Part shown: one piece after another, positions 1 to 8,969 of the stretch
How the letters are laid out: every line of letters begins with the position of its first letter
Position numbering within the stretch: the first letter of the stretch is position 1
From: Trachipleistophora hominis
Taxonomy: Eukaryota > Microsporidia > Pleistophoridae
Length of the DNA: 64,000 nt
Assembly (NCBI GenBank): GCA_000316135.1
Contig: JH994045.1
Coordinates: forward strand, 4,666 to 68,665
Reading direction: 5' to 3'
Notes under the pieces: model-generated
The model's input: only the letters and a program-made list of their open reading frames with translations
Databases searched by the model: none
What the model was told of the DNA's origin: nothing
Program-made: the position numbers and the translations under genes

Positions 1-100
1 CCCTATCAACAATCCTTCCCTAATCCCTCCCTAATATTACCTACCACCCCCACCAATAAAACAAATTTTAAAAATAAATAAAAATCAAGAAAACACCCCC
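1..100 (+). promoter_or_regulatory. C-rich leader and C-run before the Argonaute gene
   Basis: The leader is rich in C, T and A and almost free of G, and it ends in five C residues (96-100) that touch the ATG at 101. C-runs close to the start codon are known in microsporidia and lie near the transcription start. No TATA box stands 27 bases upstream, unlike the secreted-protein genes of this window. Confidence 0.6.
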
Positions 101-2404
101 ATGGCAACAAACATGCAGCTTATGCAACGCCCCAAAAATATACAACCAGGCAACGTTCCCCTAACAGCGAACCTTCTTGAACTAAAAGTGCCTAGCCTAA
201 CCTTACACCACTACGCCGTACTAATTGAGCCTGTAATAGCACGTCGTCTCAATCCGATAGTAGTATCAGCAATAATACAACGACATGCTCAACAGTTCGA
301 TCAGATAAGCTACGGTTATGATGGTAATACCATTCTAGTGACCAGCAAACAATTGCAAGGTGATATAGTTGATGTGGAGAAGGTCGGCAGTACGGACGTG
401 ACCATAAAGTTTGAGTATAAGAACGCGCATACTTTGGATGATCCTACGGGCATGCAATGTCTGGAGATTATGCTCAGGTCTTATCAGGCACGCACGTTCT
501 TTGTGGATGGCCGGAAATGTGTGTCGGCGGGTGATAGGTCACATGTTACGGGTGGCATTGAATTGTGGAATGGTGTGACACAGCGTGTTAAGTTTTTTAA
601 CGGAAGATTGTTTTTGAATGTTGATGTTGCGTTTACACCGTTCTACGAATCGATGATGCTTACAGACGTACTCGTGAAGATGTGCCAGCGACGTAGGGAT
701 GAGCACGTTGATCTACGGCGTGTTGATGCAGGCAAGTTCAGAGCACTCGGCAAGTTCTTGAAGAGTGTGCGGCTTACCACCGTGCACCGCAAGAACAATC
801 CTAAGTTTAAGTGTGTGGATGTTACGGACAAGGGCGCGTGTGATACGCTCTTTGGGGATGATAACGTAAGCGTTGCGGAGTACTTTGCGAAGCAGTACAG
901 GCCGTTGCAGCACCCGTACCTGCCGTGCGTGGTCGTAAAGAAAAAAGACGGCAACATTTTCTTTCCTATTGAGGTCGTAAAGATCTTGGAGGGACAGAAG
1001 TACACCAAGAAGCTCAGCGACTTTCAGACTGCAGACGTGATACGTCTGTCGGCACGTCCTGCCGCAGAGCGTTTTAACTGCCTGGAGAACCGCATCCGGT
1101 CAATGCACGTTACCTCAAACGACGTGCTCACAAATATAAACGTGCAGGTGAGCGACCGTTTCTACGAGTGCCTTGGTAAGCGGCTCAGTCCGCCAGACGT
1201 GCTGTTTGCATCAGGCAGCGTGCAACCGAGCAGAGGTTCATGGAACCTGCGCAACCAAAAGGTTGTGCGTGGTGTAGCAGTGGTACGCTGGGCGGTGCTC
1301 GTGCTTGCAGATGAGAGCGTATCGTTCGTGAACAGGCAAATACCTAACCTGGTGAAGATATGCAACGATATGGGCGTTCGTATGGCGAACCCCCTTGAAG
1401 TACGCAAGGTAACGCTGGAGAACATTGAGGAGCATATCAAGGGCAAGGAGCTCGTGATGGTCATCCTGCAGGACAAGTCATCGTTCGTTTATCAGGAGGT
1501 TAAACGCATTGCTGATTTAAACTGCAGCGTAGTAACGCAGTGCGTGCGTAAGCAGAACGTGGAGAAGTTCCGCGATGGTTCTTTTTGCGGTAACATTGCG
1601 CTCAAGATCAACACCAAGCTGGGCGGCGTTAACTTTACGGTTGATATTGCACAGGACGAGCTCATCGTGTTCGGTGCGGATGTAACTCATCCAGGGTTCG
1701 GTGATCTAAGCTGCAACAGCATTGCTGCAGTGGTAAGTTCTCTTGATAAGCATTTCAGCAGGTACCATACGTCATTGCGCATGCAGCCTAAACGGCAGGA
1801 CATAGTCGAGGACCTCAAAAATATCACGGTGGACCATCTCAAACGTTTCCGTACGTGCACCACGAAAGTCCCGCGTAAGATAATTTTCTTTAGGGACGGC
1901 ATAGGAGACTCTCTCATGCAGAACGTTTATTTCAGGGAGATTGAGGCGATTAGAGAAGCGTGTGCAACATTGCACGAGGGTTATAAGCCAAAGCTTACGT
2001 TTGTAGTGGTGCAGAAGAGGCACTCTGTACGATTTAAGGGAGACGGCAGGGATGAGATCGTGAAGGACAAGCGAAGAGGACCAACATGTAATCCTATGCC
2101 AGGTACCCTCATTGACAGCGTAGGTACGGAGTATAACGATTTCTACATGATATCACACTTTGCATTGCAGGGCACTCCGTGTCCCATCAAGTATCACGTG
2201 CTAGTCGATGAGAACAACATTCCTAATTTCCCGTTGTACATCTACAACATGTGCCACGTGTTTACACGTGCAACGAAGAGTGTAAGTGTTGTACCACCGA
2301 TCTACTATGCCCATCTGGCAGCTGCACGTGCTAAGTGTTATGTTAATGGAGATAGGCTGGATGAGACAGAGGAGAGGCTTAAGGATGTTCTTTATTACTT
2401 ATAA
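101..2404 (+). CDS. AGO: Argonaute (PAZ-PIWI) protein
   Basis: This 767-aa protein is an Argonaute, the small-RNA-guided core of RNA interference, normally cytoplasmic. A PAZ domain covers roughly residues 250-330 (VSVAEYF at about 256, then PYLPC and the GQxYTKKL block). MID and PIWI follow to the C-terminus. In PIWI the catalytic residues are visible: D527 in GADVTHP, D599 in FFRDG and H738 in YYAHLAAARA. The D527-D599 spacing of 72 equals that of human AGO2. The fourth residue, the 'glutamate finger', aligns with D567 in RQDIVEDL, where AGO2 has Glu, so the set reads DDDH instead of DEDH. Length is slightly below the ~850 aa of animal AGOs, as expected in microsporidia. The ATG follows a C-run directly. 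GC content is clearly above the flanks. Family assignment is certain; slicer activity is inferred. Confidence 0.97.
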   Translation: MATNMQLMQRPKNIQPGNVPLTANLLELKVPSLTLHHYAVLIEPVIARRLNPIVVSAIIQRHAQQFDQISYGYDGNTILVTSKQLQGDIVDVEKVGSTDVTIKFEYKNAHTLDDPTGMQCLEIMLRSYQARTFFVDGRKCVSAGDRSHVTGGIELWNGVTQRVKFFNGRLFLNVDVAFTPFYESMMLTDVLVKMCQRRRDEHVDLRRVDAGKFRALGKFLKSVRLTTVHRKNNPKFKCVDVTDKGACDTLFGDDNVSVAEYFAKQYRPLQHPYLPCVVVKKKDGNIFFPIEVVKILEGQKYTKKLSDFQTADVIRLSARPAAERFNCLENRIRSMHVTSNDVLTNINVQVSDRFYECLGKRLSPPDVLFASGSVQPSRGSWNLRNQKVVRGVAVVRWAVLVLADESVSFVNRQIPNLVKICNDMGVRMANPLEVRKVTLENIEEHIKGKELVMVILQDKSSFVYQEVKRIADLNCSVVTQCVRKQNVEKFRDGSFCGNIALKINTKLGGVNFTVDIAQDELIVFGADVTHPGFGDLSCNSIAAVVSSLDKHFSRYHTSLRMQPKRQDIVEDLKNITVDHLKRFRTCTTKVPRKIIFFRDGIGDSLMQNVYFREIEAIREACATLHEGYKPKLTFVVVQKRHSVRFKGDGRDEIVKDKRRGPTCNPMPGTLIDSVGTEYNDFYMISHFALQGTPCPIKYHVLVDENNIPNFPLYIYNMCHVFTRATKSVSVVPPIYYAHLAAARAKCYVNGDRLDETEERLKDVLYYL

Positions 2405-2943
2405 GGTAAGTAAAAGTATGCGTAGGATTTGTTTTGTTCTTGTCTAGTGGGCTAATGTTAGTGAGCTAGGTTGGTGGTTAGAATTGATCTTACAAGGTGT
2501 TGAGTTAGCCCTGCCATTGGAGACATGGTCATTCTGGTTGAAGAGTCTTCGTTTTTTTCATATTTTTATTCTTGATCGTTTCGTATTTATACTTTTAATT
2601 ATTTCTTATTCGTTTATGCATGCTCTTCTTTATTTATGCACGTTTCAGTTTATTTATGCTTATTTTTATTTATTTATATACTTTTACTTATTTCTTATTC
2701 ATTTATGTTTGTCCTCCTATGTATATCACTCAACATTAAAGTACTTTATTATCTTTTCCCTTCCATCTACATATTCACCAACGTATTGAATTGTTCTATA
2801 TCAATTAACAGTCAATACAATTAATCCATCCTTACTTATTATACATCCCATTATAATCTAATTATTCTATTCTTACTTATTATACACCCTCTCTCTACGC
2901 CCTACCTACTATGAAACATTCTTATAATAACAAACACTCCATA
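2405..2943. other. Gene-free T-rich stretch
   Basis: This holds low-complexity DNA, with repeated TTTATTTAT/TTCTTATTCATTTATG tracts around 2560-2720. Long open frames here encode only Phe/Leu/Tyr/Ile-rich strings and begin at non-ATG codons, so I see no gene. Confidence 0.5.
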
Positions 2944-2948
2944 CCCCC
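2944..2948 (+). promoter_or_regulatory. C-run before the 85-aa membrane protein gene
   Basis: Five C residues directly precede the ATG at 2949, as in the Argonaute gene, behind a pyrimidine-rich leader (about 2885-2943). This supports the start and the gene. Confidence 0.55.
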
Positions 2949-3206
2949 ATGAAAAGATACTCCAAATTCATACCGTTCCTTCTTCTCATCCTCCTTAGCA
3001 TAGCCCTTCAACTGTACGTACTCTTTCCACGTACAGTAAGCTACACCGTACAGAATGACGTACTTGTAGTAAGAAACGGCAATTTAAAACGTATTTACGT
3101 ATTCTTGGATGGCAAGAGAATGGTTGTGGGCAGAAAGAGCGTAGTACGTGTTAATGTACGTGATGTTGAACGTGTTATAGGACATTGTAATGAAGTGTTG
3201 AAGTAG
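2949..3206 (+). CDS. Small single-pass membrane protein, unknown
   Basis: The 85-aa product starts MKRYSK and has one hydrophobic segment at about residues 7-26, followed by a basic, beta-rich tail of about 55 residues. The positive N-terminus and lack of a clear cleavage site suggest a signal anchor with the tail in the ER lumen or outside the cell, though a signal peptide is not excluded. I do not recognise a family. Support for a real gene comes from the C-run touching the ATG, the pyrimidine-rich leader and normal residue composition. It lies 545 bases downstream of Argonaute on the same strand; no functional link is visible. Confidence 0.65.
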   Translation: MKRYSKFIPFLLLILLSIALQLYVLFPRTVSYTVQNDVLVVRNGNLKRIYVFLDGKRMVVGRKSVVRVNVRDVERVIGHCNEVLK

Positions 3207-3316
3207 TAGATGAAATAAATGTTTAGTTTTAGATCGTAATGATAGAATCGTTACGTTTATTACGTTCTTTCTTATTTTATATTCTTGTAGAGAATAAAGT
3301 ATTTAATGTGTTACGA

Positions 3317-3831
3317 TTGTCCACTCTGCGGATCCCGAGGCCTATCTACAAGGCCTGTAATGTGCGAGAAGGTAGGTGATAGGCTGTAAGATATGCAGCT
3401 GAAGATGAAGGAAAGGCCTCATACTAAGGTCAAAGTATGAGACCTTGTGTAAAAAATGAATTTATTTTAAAATGTGCATACCTCAAGGCAGGAGTAGCTT
3501 GGAGCGCTCCTAGGAGGGTGGTGGTCAGTATATTGTCAGCATACTGCTGAGGTCCCTGTTGTGCTATGCGACATACTTCGACTTACGTCTATGGTTCGCC
3601 GAATAAAACTCAGGTTTTGGCCATGTAGGACGTGTTTGTTGGGTGAGCTATGCAGGACTTCCATGAACCGAAGGCCGGTGGCCATGGTTAAAGCCCTAGC
3701 GGACCAGGAAAAAGGATTTATTATTTTTGCTGTTAATAATGGGGAGGTAGGACGAATATATTGCTATTGAGGATAATGGGGTGGAAGACGAGTCACCAGA
3801 TTTTTAAATATAATTTTTCTAGTCAAAAAAA
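3317..3831 (+). mobile_element. Element L, copy 1 (5'-truncated, A-tailed)
   Basis: This ~515-bp block is a near-copy of 5472-5988. Both end in TTTTCTAGTC followed by eight A residues, after which the flanks diverge. The similarity starts around 3317, so this copy lacks the GC-rich 5' part that copy 2 has. It contains hairpins, for example a ~13-bp stem in the segment AAGGCCTCATACT...AGTATGAGACCTT (about 3413-3446) and CAGTAT/ATACTG (about 3525-3547). A stretch at 3661-3715 resembles the 5' half of the family-A element (GGCCGGTGGCCATGG). A 5'-truncated, A-tailed copy suggests spread by reverse transcription from the 3' end. No convincing target-site duplication was found. Confidence 0.7.
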
Positions 3832-3991
3832 ATACATAACAAACCTTATTTGTGAAATAGTATTTAAATCTAATTCGTTCTCCTAAGCTACGATTTTTTA
3901 TCGCATATGTCATTTGTAGCAGCTATCATCACCTCCACGAATACAAACGTTTATCACTTTATTAAATTCATCCGTCATGTTTCATCCAACA

Positions 3992-3998
3992 TATAAAA
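3992..3998 (+). promoter_or_regulatory. TATA box (TATAAAA) for the secreted 143-aa protein
   Basis: TATAAAA begins 27 bases before the ATG at 4019, the same spacing as in the other secreted-protein genes here. This selects 4019 over the upstream in-frame ATG at 3977. Confidence 0.65.
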
Positions 3999-4018
3999 GA
4001 GGGTGTATCGTAAAACAT

Positions 4019-4450
4019 ATGCTATTATTCATATTATCTGTAGTTTCTGAATCTTTTAAACTACAAAGCGCAGCCATCCCAGATTTTTTTATTGGTGAAA
4101 ATCAAACCAAAAAACTCACACTGGTTGAGGAGCCATTCGCCGATGTTTTTGTTCTGGAATTCGCAGGATTGAATAAAGACGATATTGTCGCAGTTCCAAC
4201 AAAAGGTGGTGTCATTTGGGAACTTGATGAAGCACTAGGCCGCCTTTCCTACACGGATCTTAAACATGGAGGATTGGGACAACGATTTAAAATAGTGAAA
4301 AGACCATTCGGATTGTATAAAATTATGAATGGAGGGAGCGGTTGTGTTACTTTGGATTTTAGAACGGAAGATTTTCGTAAAACGACATGTAACGATGACG
4401 ATTTAAAACAATTTTTTAGGCTGATTGAAATGCCAACAAGAGGGTTTTAA
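4019..4450 (+). CDS. Secreted beta-trefoil-like (ricin-B-type lectin-like) protein, tentative
   Basis: From 4019 the protein is 143 aa and begins with a signal-peptide-like stretch, MLLFILSVVSESFKL. An ATG at 3977 would add 14 residues that hide the signal and would place the TATA box inside the gene, so I prefer 4019. The mature part shows repeated motifs of the type QRFKIVKRP..LYKIMN..SGCVTLD and LKQFFRLIEM. These recall the Q-x-F/W and Y-x-I-x-N patterns of beta-trefoil lectins, a fold used by secreted ricin-B-like proteins of microsporidia that bind host glycans. The assignment is weak and rests on pattern only. It lies between two copies of element L, in DNA far more AT-rich than the housekeeping genes. 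Confidence 0.5.
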   Translation: MLLFILSVVSESFKLQSAAIPDFFIGENQTKKLTLVEEPFADVFVLEFAGLNKDDIVAVPTKGGVIWELDEALGRLSYTDLKHGGLGQRFKIVKRPFGLYKIMNGGSGCVTLDFRTEDFRKTTCNDDDLKQFFRLIEMPTRGF

Positions 4451-4659
4451 ATAAACAACTGTATTTTTATTCGAAGTGGCAGATTTTCTTTTACTCGATG
4501 ACTACATCGCGGAGAACACCATATCATGTCATACTTGTCTATATCCTGCAAATGAAACAAAATATTTTCCTTGTAGTGTAAATAAAAATATTTGATGAAT
4601 AATTTAAATAGGCGCTGCTTGGAAATTAAATGCCAATAATATTTTAATATTAATAAAAA
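4451..4659. other. Gene-free AT-rich stretch
   Basis: This AT-rich sequence lies between the secreted-protein gene and an inverted family-B repeat. I see no gene or clear signal. Confidence 0.5.
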
Positions 4660-4950
4660 GGCAACTTATAATCTGGTTGGTCGGGCAAAAAAATATCTAA
4701 CGTTTTTGCTCGAAATGAAAGTTATGAGTTTTATTTGGTTTCTAAATACCGAAATTCGTTTAACAATAATTTAAAATTGATATTTTGAGACGATACTAGG
4801 GCCGGCTAGAATTAATTTTTTAACTCTTTTTGAGAAATGGAAACAGCATAAAAATAGCCTTTATAGCATGAAAATTAAAGACGAATAGGGAGTGGTTTTA
4901 TTTTCCTCACATCGACCCAAACTGCTATTTTCAAAACAGAATAACGCAGA
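4660..4950 (-). repeat. Family-B repeat, diverged inverted copy (B1)
   Basis: Read on the minus strand this matches the ~320-bp family B. The 3' hallmark appears as AATAAAAAGGCAACTT near 4665, the AGAATTAATTTT block lies near 4808, and the 5' hallmark (CTGCG..ATTCTGTTTT on the minus strand) lies near 4935-4950. It is strongly diverged and therefore old. Confidence 0.5.
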
Positions 4951-5076
4951 TGGTTCGTGTATATTTGAATTTGATTGATCCAATAACAATAAGTAATTTT
5001 AATATTAATGAATAACCGCCCGGGATGGCAATAATCTCTATGTGATTCATGAAACGCGCAGTTATTCGTGTTGCGC

Positions 5077-5988
5077 GGCTAATGTTGCCTGCTGGTTTTC
5101 CGGCTTAGGGTGGACGGCCTCCTCTCTCAGCCGTTCATCCCGGATATCCGTTGGGAAAGCCAGCGGTCTCAGACCGGCCATTGTGCCGGTATCGCCGATC
5201 TTCGTATCGGATCGGTGTCTGCCTTGTGAGATGGCAGACCCCGACTGGTCACTGGTCGGCAACAAGCCCAGAATATGGGCATCGTATCCCCGAGTACAGC
5301 TCGACTCAGGGGATACGAGCGACACTATTGTGCCGTAAGGCCGTTCTGCCGATACAGGATGGCGAAGAGGCCTGCCATGCAGGCACGTGCCGCTTTAAGC
5401 GGTCGAGGGGTGACACGCTCACGTGTCCACGAGTTGTCAACAGCGTAGAGGAGACGCTGTCAACAACAAAAATGTCCGCTCGGCGACCTCGCGGTCTACC
5501 TACAAGGCCTGTAATGTACGAGAAGGTAGGTGATAGGCTGTAAGATATGCAGCCGTAGATGAAGGAAGGCCTCATATCATGGTCAAAGTATGAGACCTTG
5601 TGTAAAAAATGAATTTATTTTAAAACATGCATACCTCAAGGCAGGAGTAGCTTGGTGCGCTCCTAGGAGGAAAGTGATCAGTATATTGTCAGCATACTGC
5701 TGAAGTACCTGTTGCGTTATGCGACATACTTCGACTTGCGTCCATGGTTCGCCGTATAAAACTTAGGTTTTGGCCATGTAGGACGTGTTTGTTGGATGAG
5801 CTATGCAGGACTTCCATGAACCGGAGGCCAGTGGCCATGGTTAAAGCCCTAGCGGACCAGGAAAAAGGATTTATTATTTTTGCTGTTAACAATGGGGAGG
5901 TAGGACGAATATGTTGCTATTGAGGATAATGGGGTGGAAGACGAGTCACCAGGTTTTTAAATATAACTTTTCTAGTCAAAAAAAATGT
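5077..5988 (+). mobile_element. Element L, copy 2 (longer copy, A-tailed)
   Basis: The 3' ~515 bp is near-identical to 3317-3831 and ends in the same eight-A tail at 5988. Copy 2 extends ~400 bp further 5', into a block that is unusually GC-rich for this genome (hairpin array, separate entry). The 5' end is uncertain. TGTTGCG at 5069-5075 recurs directly after the A tail (5989-5995) and might be a short target-site duplication, which would put the element start near 5077. Open frames across the GC-rich part run in several frames on both strands, start at non-ATG codons and resemble nothing, so I read the element as noncoding. At 5812-5866 it shares the family-A 5' motif. Confidence 0.6.
5095..5500 (+). 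ncRNA. GC-rich array of consecutive hairpins (possible structured RNA)
   Basis: About ten hairpins follow one another. Clear ones are CCGAT/ATCGG near 5198, CTGCC/GGCAG near 5220, CCGAC/GTCGG near 5239, GCCC/GGGC near 5268, a perfect 10-bp stem TCGTATCCCC/GGGGATACGA (about 5282-5318), GCCTG/CAGGC near 5370, CCGCT/AGCGG near 5391, GACACG/CGTGTC (about 5413-5428) and a 5+7-bp stem GTTGT..ACAGCGT/ACGCTGT..ACAAC (about 5434-5468). Such density in a ~33% GC genome suggests selection for RNA structure. It does not resemble rRNA or tRNA that I recognise. The strand is taken from the A-tailed orientation of element L. Whether it is transcribed is unknown. Confidence 0.45.
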
Positions 5989-6127
5989 TGCGATGTTATT
6001 AATATTTCTGATCCTCATGGTATCTCTTTATTCTATCTACTTATTATAATACAATACTCCCAGCAAGTCCTCCACCCTACCAAATTCTCAATCATTAAAT
6101 CCTCAACTACCCCTATTTATATTAACA

Positions 6128-6132
6128 CCCCC
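6128..6132 (+). promoter_or_regulatory. C-run before the RPB3 gene
   Basis: Five C residues lie 11 bases before the ATG at 6144, at the end of a G-poor pyrimidine-rich leader (about 6055-6143). The same arrangement occurs before the other housekeeping genes. Confidence 0.5.
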
Positions 6133-6143
6133 ATCACCCTTCC

Positions 6144-6746
6144 ATGAAGAAAATGGTAATCCTAGAAACAACCCCTACAACCATCAACCTTACAATAACA
6201 CCATCCACCCCATCATTCCTAAACGCAATTCGCCGCACTCTCCTAAGCGAAATACCCACAATAGCAATAGACCTGGTAACAGTACACAAAAACACAACAT
6301 GCATTCCAAACGAAATGCTAGTACACCGTCTATCCCTAATACCACTGCCAATAACAACCCTAAAAAGAAAAGAAGAATGCACGTGCAACGTTTCATGTCC
6401 GGCATGCAGCGTCACGTTCTCACTGAACGCCGTGTCTAACGAAGGCATGAGTGTGAATGCATCGCATCTGTTCTCAGATGCGGTTGATACCACAAGATTG
6501 AAGGGATTGATATGTAAGATGGGCGAGAAGCAGAGCGTGAAGATGAGTGCACTGGCACGTACTGGTACTGCGAAGGAACATGCCAAGTTTTGTGTGGTTA
6601 CGGTTGTTAGGATTGGAGAGGACAAGATTGAGTTTGAGGTGCTTGATGAGGTGGGCAAGCCTGTTGATGTTCTTGTGATGGCGTTGAGGGTGCTTAAGGA
6701 CAAGGTTGCGCGGTTAATACGTGCAATTGAGGAGTACGACGGGTAG
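6144..6746 (+). CDS. RPB3: RNA polymerase II subunit RPB3
   Basis: This 200-aa protein is the alpha-like subunit RPB3, which pairs with RPB11 to nucleate Pol II assembly in the nucleus. The alpha motif lies at residues 25-70 (FLNAIRRTLLSEIPTIAID then HRLSLIPL). A zinc site follows as C79-x-C81-x3-C85-x2-C88, the same spacing as yeast Rpb3. The block GTAKEHAKF at 141-149 and the C-terminal helix (residues 176-198) match RPB3 rather than the Pol I/III subunit AC40. It is much shorter than yeast Rpb3 (318 aa), consistent with microsporidian reduction of loops. The start at 6144 is the first ATG after the C-run; the ATG three codons later is possible. Confidence 0.93.
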   Translation: MKKMVILETTPTTINLTITPSTPSFLNAIRRTLLSEIPTIAIDLVTVHKNTTCIPNEMLVHRLSLIPLPITTLKRKEECTCNVSCPACSVTFSLNAVSNEGMSVNASHLFSDAVDTTRLKGLICKMGEKQSVKMSALARTGTAKEHAKFCVVTVVRIGEDKIEFEVLDEVGKPVDVLVMALRVLKDKVARLIRAIEEYDG

Positions 6747-7380
6747 AGTTATGAATAGTTGATTTGTTAGTGTTATTACGTATTTATAGGGATTACGTAA
6801 ATATTTATAAACATATTTGTTATTATGATATAAGTATTTATACGTACTAAGTATTAATAGCTATTTTCATCTACCCTTATTACGTAGTATTATTACGTAT
6901 TATCCTCTTATTCTCATTACTCTTCATTCATTATTCTTATTCTCCTCTCTTATCATCAAAATATATGTGTAATGTTATATATTAATTAAAGATTAACCCC
7001 TTATGATAGACAATTCTTACATTAAGTACAGATCGTAATTCTTTACCAGAATTAATTCATCGCATTAACCCCTTCCTTTGTCTTAACGATAAGTTTTCTA
7101 TTCCTCAGATCATTTTATCTGTTCTTAATGCATAAACAGTAAATTAATTTAAAGTACGTACTTTTCCTTTTCTCTATTCTCTTAGAATAAAATCATTGTA
7201 TGATGTACGTTTAAATAAATAATACGTTGATAGCATTTGTATAATTACCAATAAATAATGTTCTTAACAGTTGTATTATGATGAACTAACATTACCGTTG
7301 CGCTACTTAATTGTTCTATCACAATCTTATCTTCCTACTACAACGTTCTCTTAACTCTGTTACAACGTTCTCTTAATTCT
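6747..7380. other. Gene-free stretch with repeat D
   Basis: There is no gene here. TATTTATACGTA-like tracts fill 6770-6900. At 6965-7040 a ~70-bp segment (ATTAATTAAAGATTAACC then TTATGATAGACAATTCTTAC) recurs at about 10055-10115 and, inverted, at about 47430-47490; this is called family D below. Confidence 0.5.
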
Positions 7381-7535
7381 TCTTCTATCCACCAATAATT
7401 CGTATTCTTCTTCTCCTCCTATCCTCATTTATTCTTTCCATCCTATCCCCATTCTCTCTATCCTCAAATCCCCATCCTATCCTCATTTATTCTCCCCATC
7501 CTCATTTATTATTCCTCCTCTCTATTTCTATCCCC
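7381..7535 (+). promoter_or_regulatory. Polypyrimidine tract and C-run before the 477-aa gene
   Basis: About 150 bases of C/T-rich DNA with imperfect repeats of CCATCCTATCCTCATTTATT lead to CCCC (7532-7535), which touches the ATG at 7536. This is the most extreme case of the pyrimidine-rich leader shared by the housekeeping class. Confidence 0.5.
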
Positions 7536-8969
7536 ATGAAAAAACTGCTCACAAAACAGAAGAGCCCTTTAATACTGTACGGCAAAACATCAAACAACAA
7601 ATTCTACAATCCTTTCTACACCATCCAAACATCACATACCTCCACCCTATTCACCATGCTAAGCTACAAATTATCACCAGCATACATCAAAACAAAGCAC
7701 AGCATAGTATTCACCGGCCACAAAATATACGAGGACTTTAACTACGTGTACTTCAAAGAGAACTACCGTTGCAAGAAGAAACTGATCAGTGATGGTGTAA
7801 GTGTTTATAGGGTGGTAAGTAACTGTGAGGCTGTGCCTTATGTGCCTATGAAAGACGAGATAGGATACGTTTATAGCAGGATGGAGATTGATGGTGATAG
7901 ATTTCTTCGTGGGATTGATGAGATGGGCTGTGAGTATGTGGTTGATGGTGTTAGGGTAGTTGTTAAGAGAATTAATTTTGGGAGGATTATGAGCGTACGG
8001 CTTGTGGTTGATGGATGGATGAGGGGATATGTGCAGATTGGGGATGTTATTGATGGTGTTTATGAATATGAGGTGGTGAAGGAATGTGATGGTGGTAATG
8101 GTAGGAATGATGATAGGGTAAATCGTGGGGATGGCAAGATTACGATTGGTGGTAGGAACGATGATAAGGTAGATCATAGGGATGAGACGGGAATTAATAA
8201 TAGTGAGAAAGAAACCAGGAGGAAGATCAATGCTAAAGAGAGTCAGATCAATGGTAACAATCCTGGTCATAAAAACGTACCCTATCAGTACAAGTACGTG
8301 GTACATAAGGAAGGTGTGACCGGTGTATTCTTAAGCAACAAGAAATACCTCATAAAAGATAAAGTACGGCTGAAAGTGCATCGCTTTGATGATGGCCGTT
8401 ACCTTTTCAAAGAGGATGATAGCGTAGACTTAAGCGTAGCATGGACAGAAGAATGTACAAATAAGCCATCCGTAGCACAGAATACTTACAGATCAACATC
8501 CTGCCAGTTATCAACGGCCCATAAAAATGAAAAGGTACCACACACGTGTTTGCCCGATATAACGGTGCACAACTTACAGGCAATGGAGATGCCGGCCTTC
8601 AAACGAAAGCTAAAAAAATACAAAAGGCATCTTCAAGATCTTAAGGACGTTTTCACCGGCGAGAAGAACATCGAAGTGTACAAGCAAATATTCCTTATGC
8701 TAAGAACGAGGCGCAGTTACATCGAATACATCCAAAAGGATAGCTCTGCTTTTCTTGAATATCCTAAGTATTATCATATCGGTATTTCTGTGCTTGAGGA
8801 TTATGACAGGTGGTTTGAAAGGATCAATAGAACGAAGAAGGTTTGGTTGGCGTATTTGAAGAGAACTGGCAATGTAGGCGTGCAGAGGTGTCTTGAGGAG
8901 ATGAGGGGCAAGGAACGAGAGTTCTTTGTGGGGTATTTTAGAAGTGCAGGGCTGCTGAACGCTGAGTAA
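7536..8969 (+). CDS. Conserved-looking protein of unknown function (477 aa)
   Basis: The product is soluble, with no signal peptide or membrane segment. Residues 1-185 look like a folded, beta-rich, Tyr/Val-rich domain. Residues ~187-245 are a Gly/Asn/Asp-rich linker containing two copies of a GRNDD[RK]V unit. Residues ~246-300 resume folded sequence. A basic, helical C-terminal region (about 348-477) starts FKRKLKKYKRHLQDLKDVF. I do not recognise a family; nucleic-acid binding is only a guess from the basic helices. The C-run at the ATG and the pyrimidine-rich leader place it with the housekeeping class of this window. Codon and base use match RPB3 and Argonaute better than the AT-rich accessory genes. 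Confidence 0.75.
   Translation: MKKLLTKQKSPLILYGKTSNNKFYNPFYTIQTSHTSTLFTMLSYKLSPAYIKTKHSIVFTGHKIYEDFNYVYFKENYRCKKKLISDGVSVYRVVSNCEAVPYVPMKDEIGYVYSRMEIDGDRFLRGIDEMGCEYVVDGVRVVVKRINFGRIMSVRLVVDGWMRGYVQIGDVIDGVYEYEVVKECDGGNGRNDDRVNRGDGKITIGGRNDDKVDHRDETGINNSEKETRRKINAKESQINGNNPGHKNVPYQYKYVVHKEGVTGVFLSNKKYLIKDKVRLKVHRFDDGRYLFKEDDSVDLSVAWTEECTNKPSVAQNTYRSTSCQLSTAHKNEKVPHTCLPDITVHNLQAMEMPAFKRKLKKYKRHLQDLKDVFTGEKNIEVYKQIFLMLRTRRSYIEYIQKDSSAFLEYPKYYHIGISVLEDYDRWFERINRTKKVWLAYLKRTGNVGVQRCLEEMRGKEREFFVGYFRSAGLLNAE

Noticed and set aside
2484..2824. Hydrophobic 101- and 62-codon frames after Argonaute
   Set aside because: They start at TTG or lie in T-rich low-complexity DNA and encode Phe/Leu/Tyr strings.
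3692..3738. Family-A-like GGCCGGTGGCCATGG motif compared with HDV-like self-cleaving ribozymes
   Set aside because: The GGCCGG start and CCATGGTC invite the comparison, but no strand complementary to the first stem lies at the required distance.
5151..5543. 130-codon frame (and others on both strands) in the GC-rich part of element L
   Set aside because: High GC removes stops in several frames at once; none starts with a supported ATG, none resembles a protein, and the sequence is dominated by hairpins.
6134..6703. 189-codon minus frame opposite RPB3
   Set aside because: It is the antisense shadow of a clearly recognised gene.
7674..8306. 210-codon minus frame opposite the 477-aa gene
   Set aside because: Antisense shadow with Ile/Thr/Asn-rich composition and no promoter signal.
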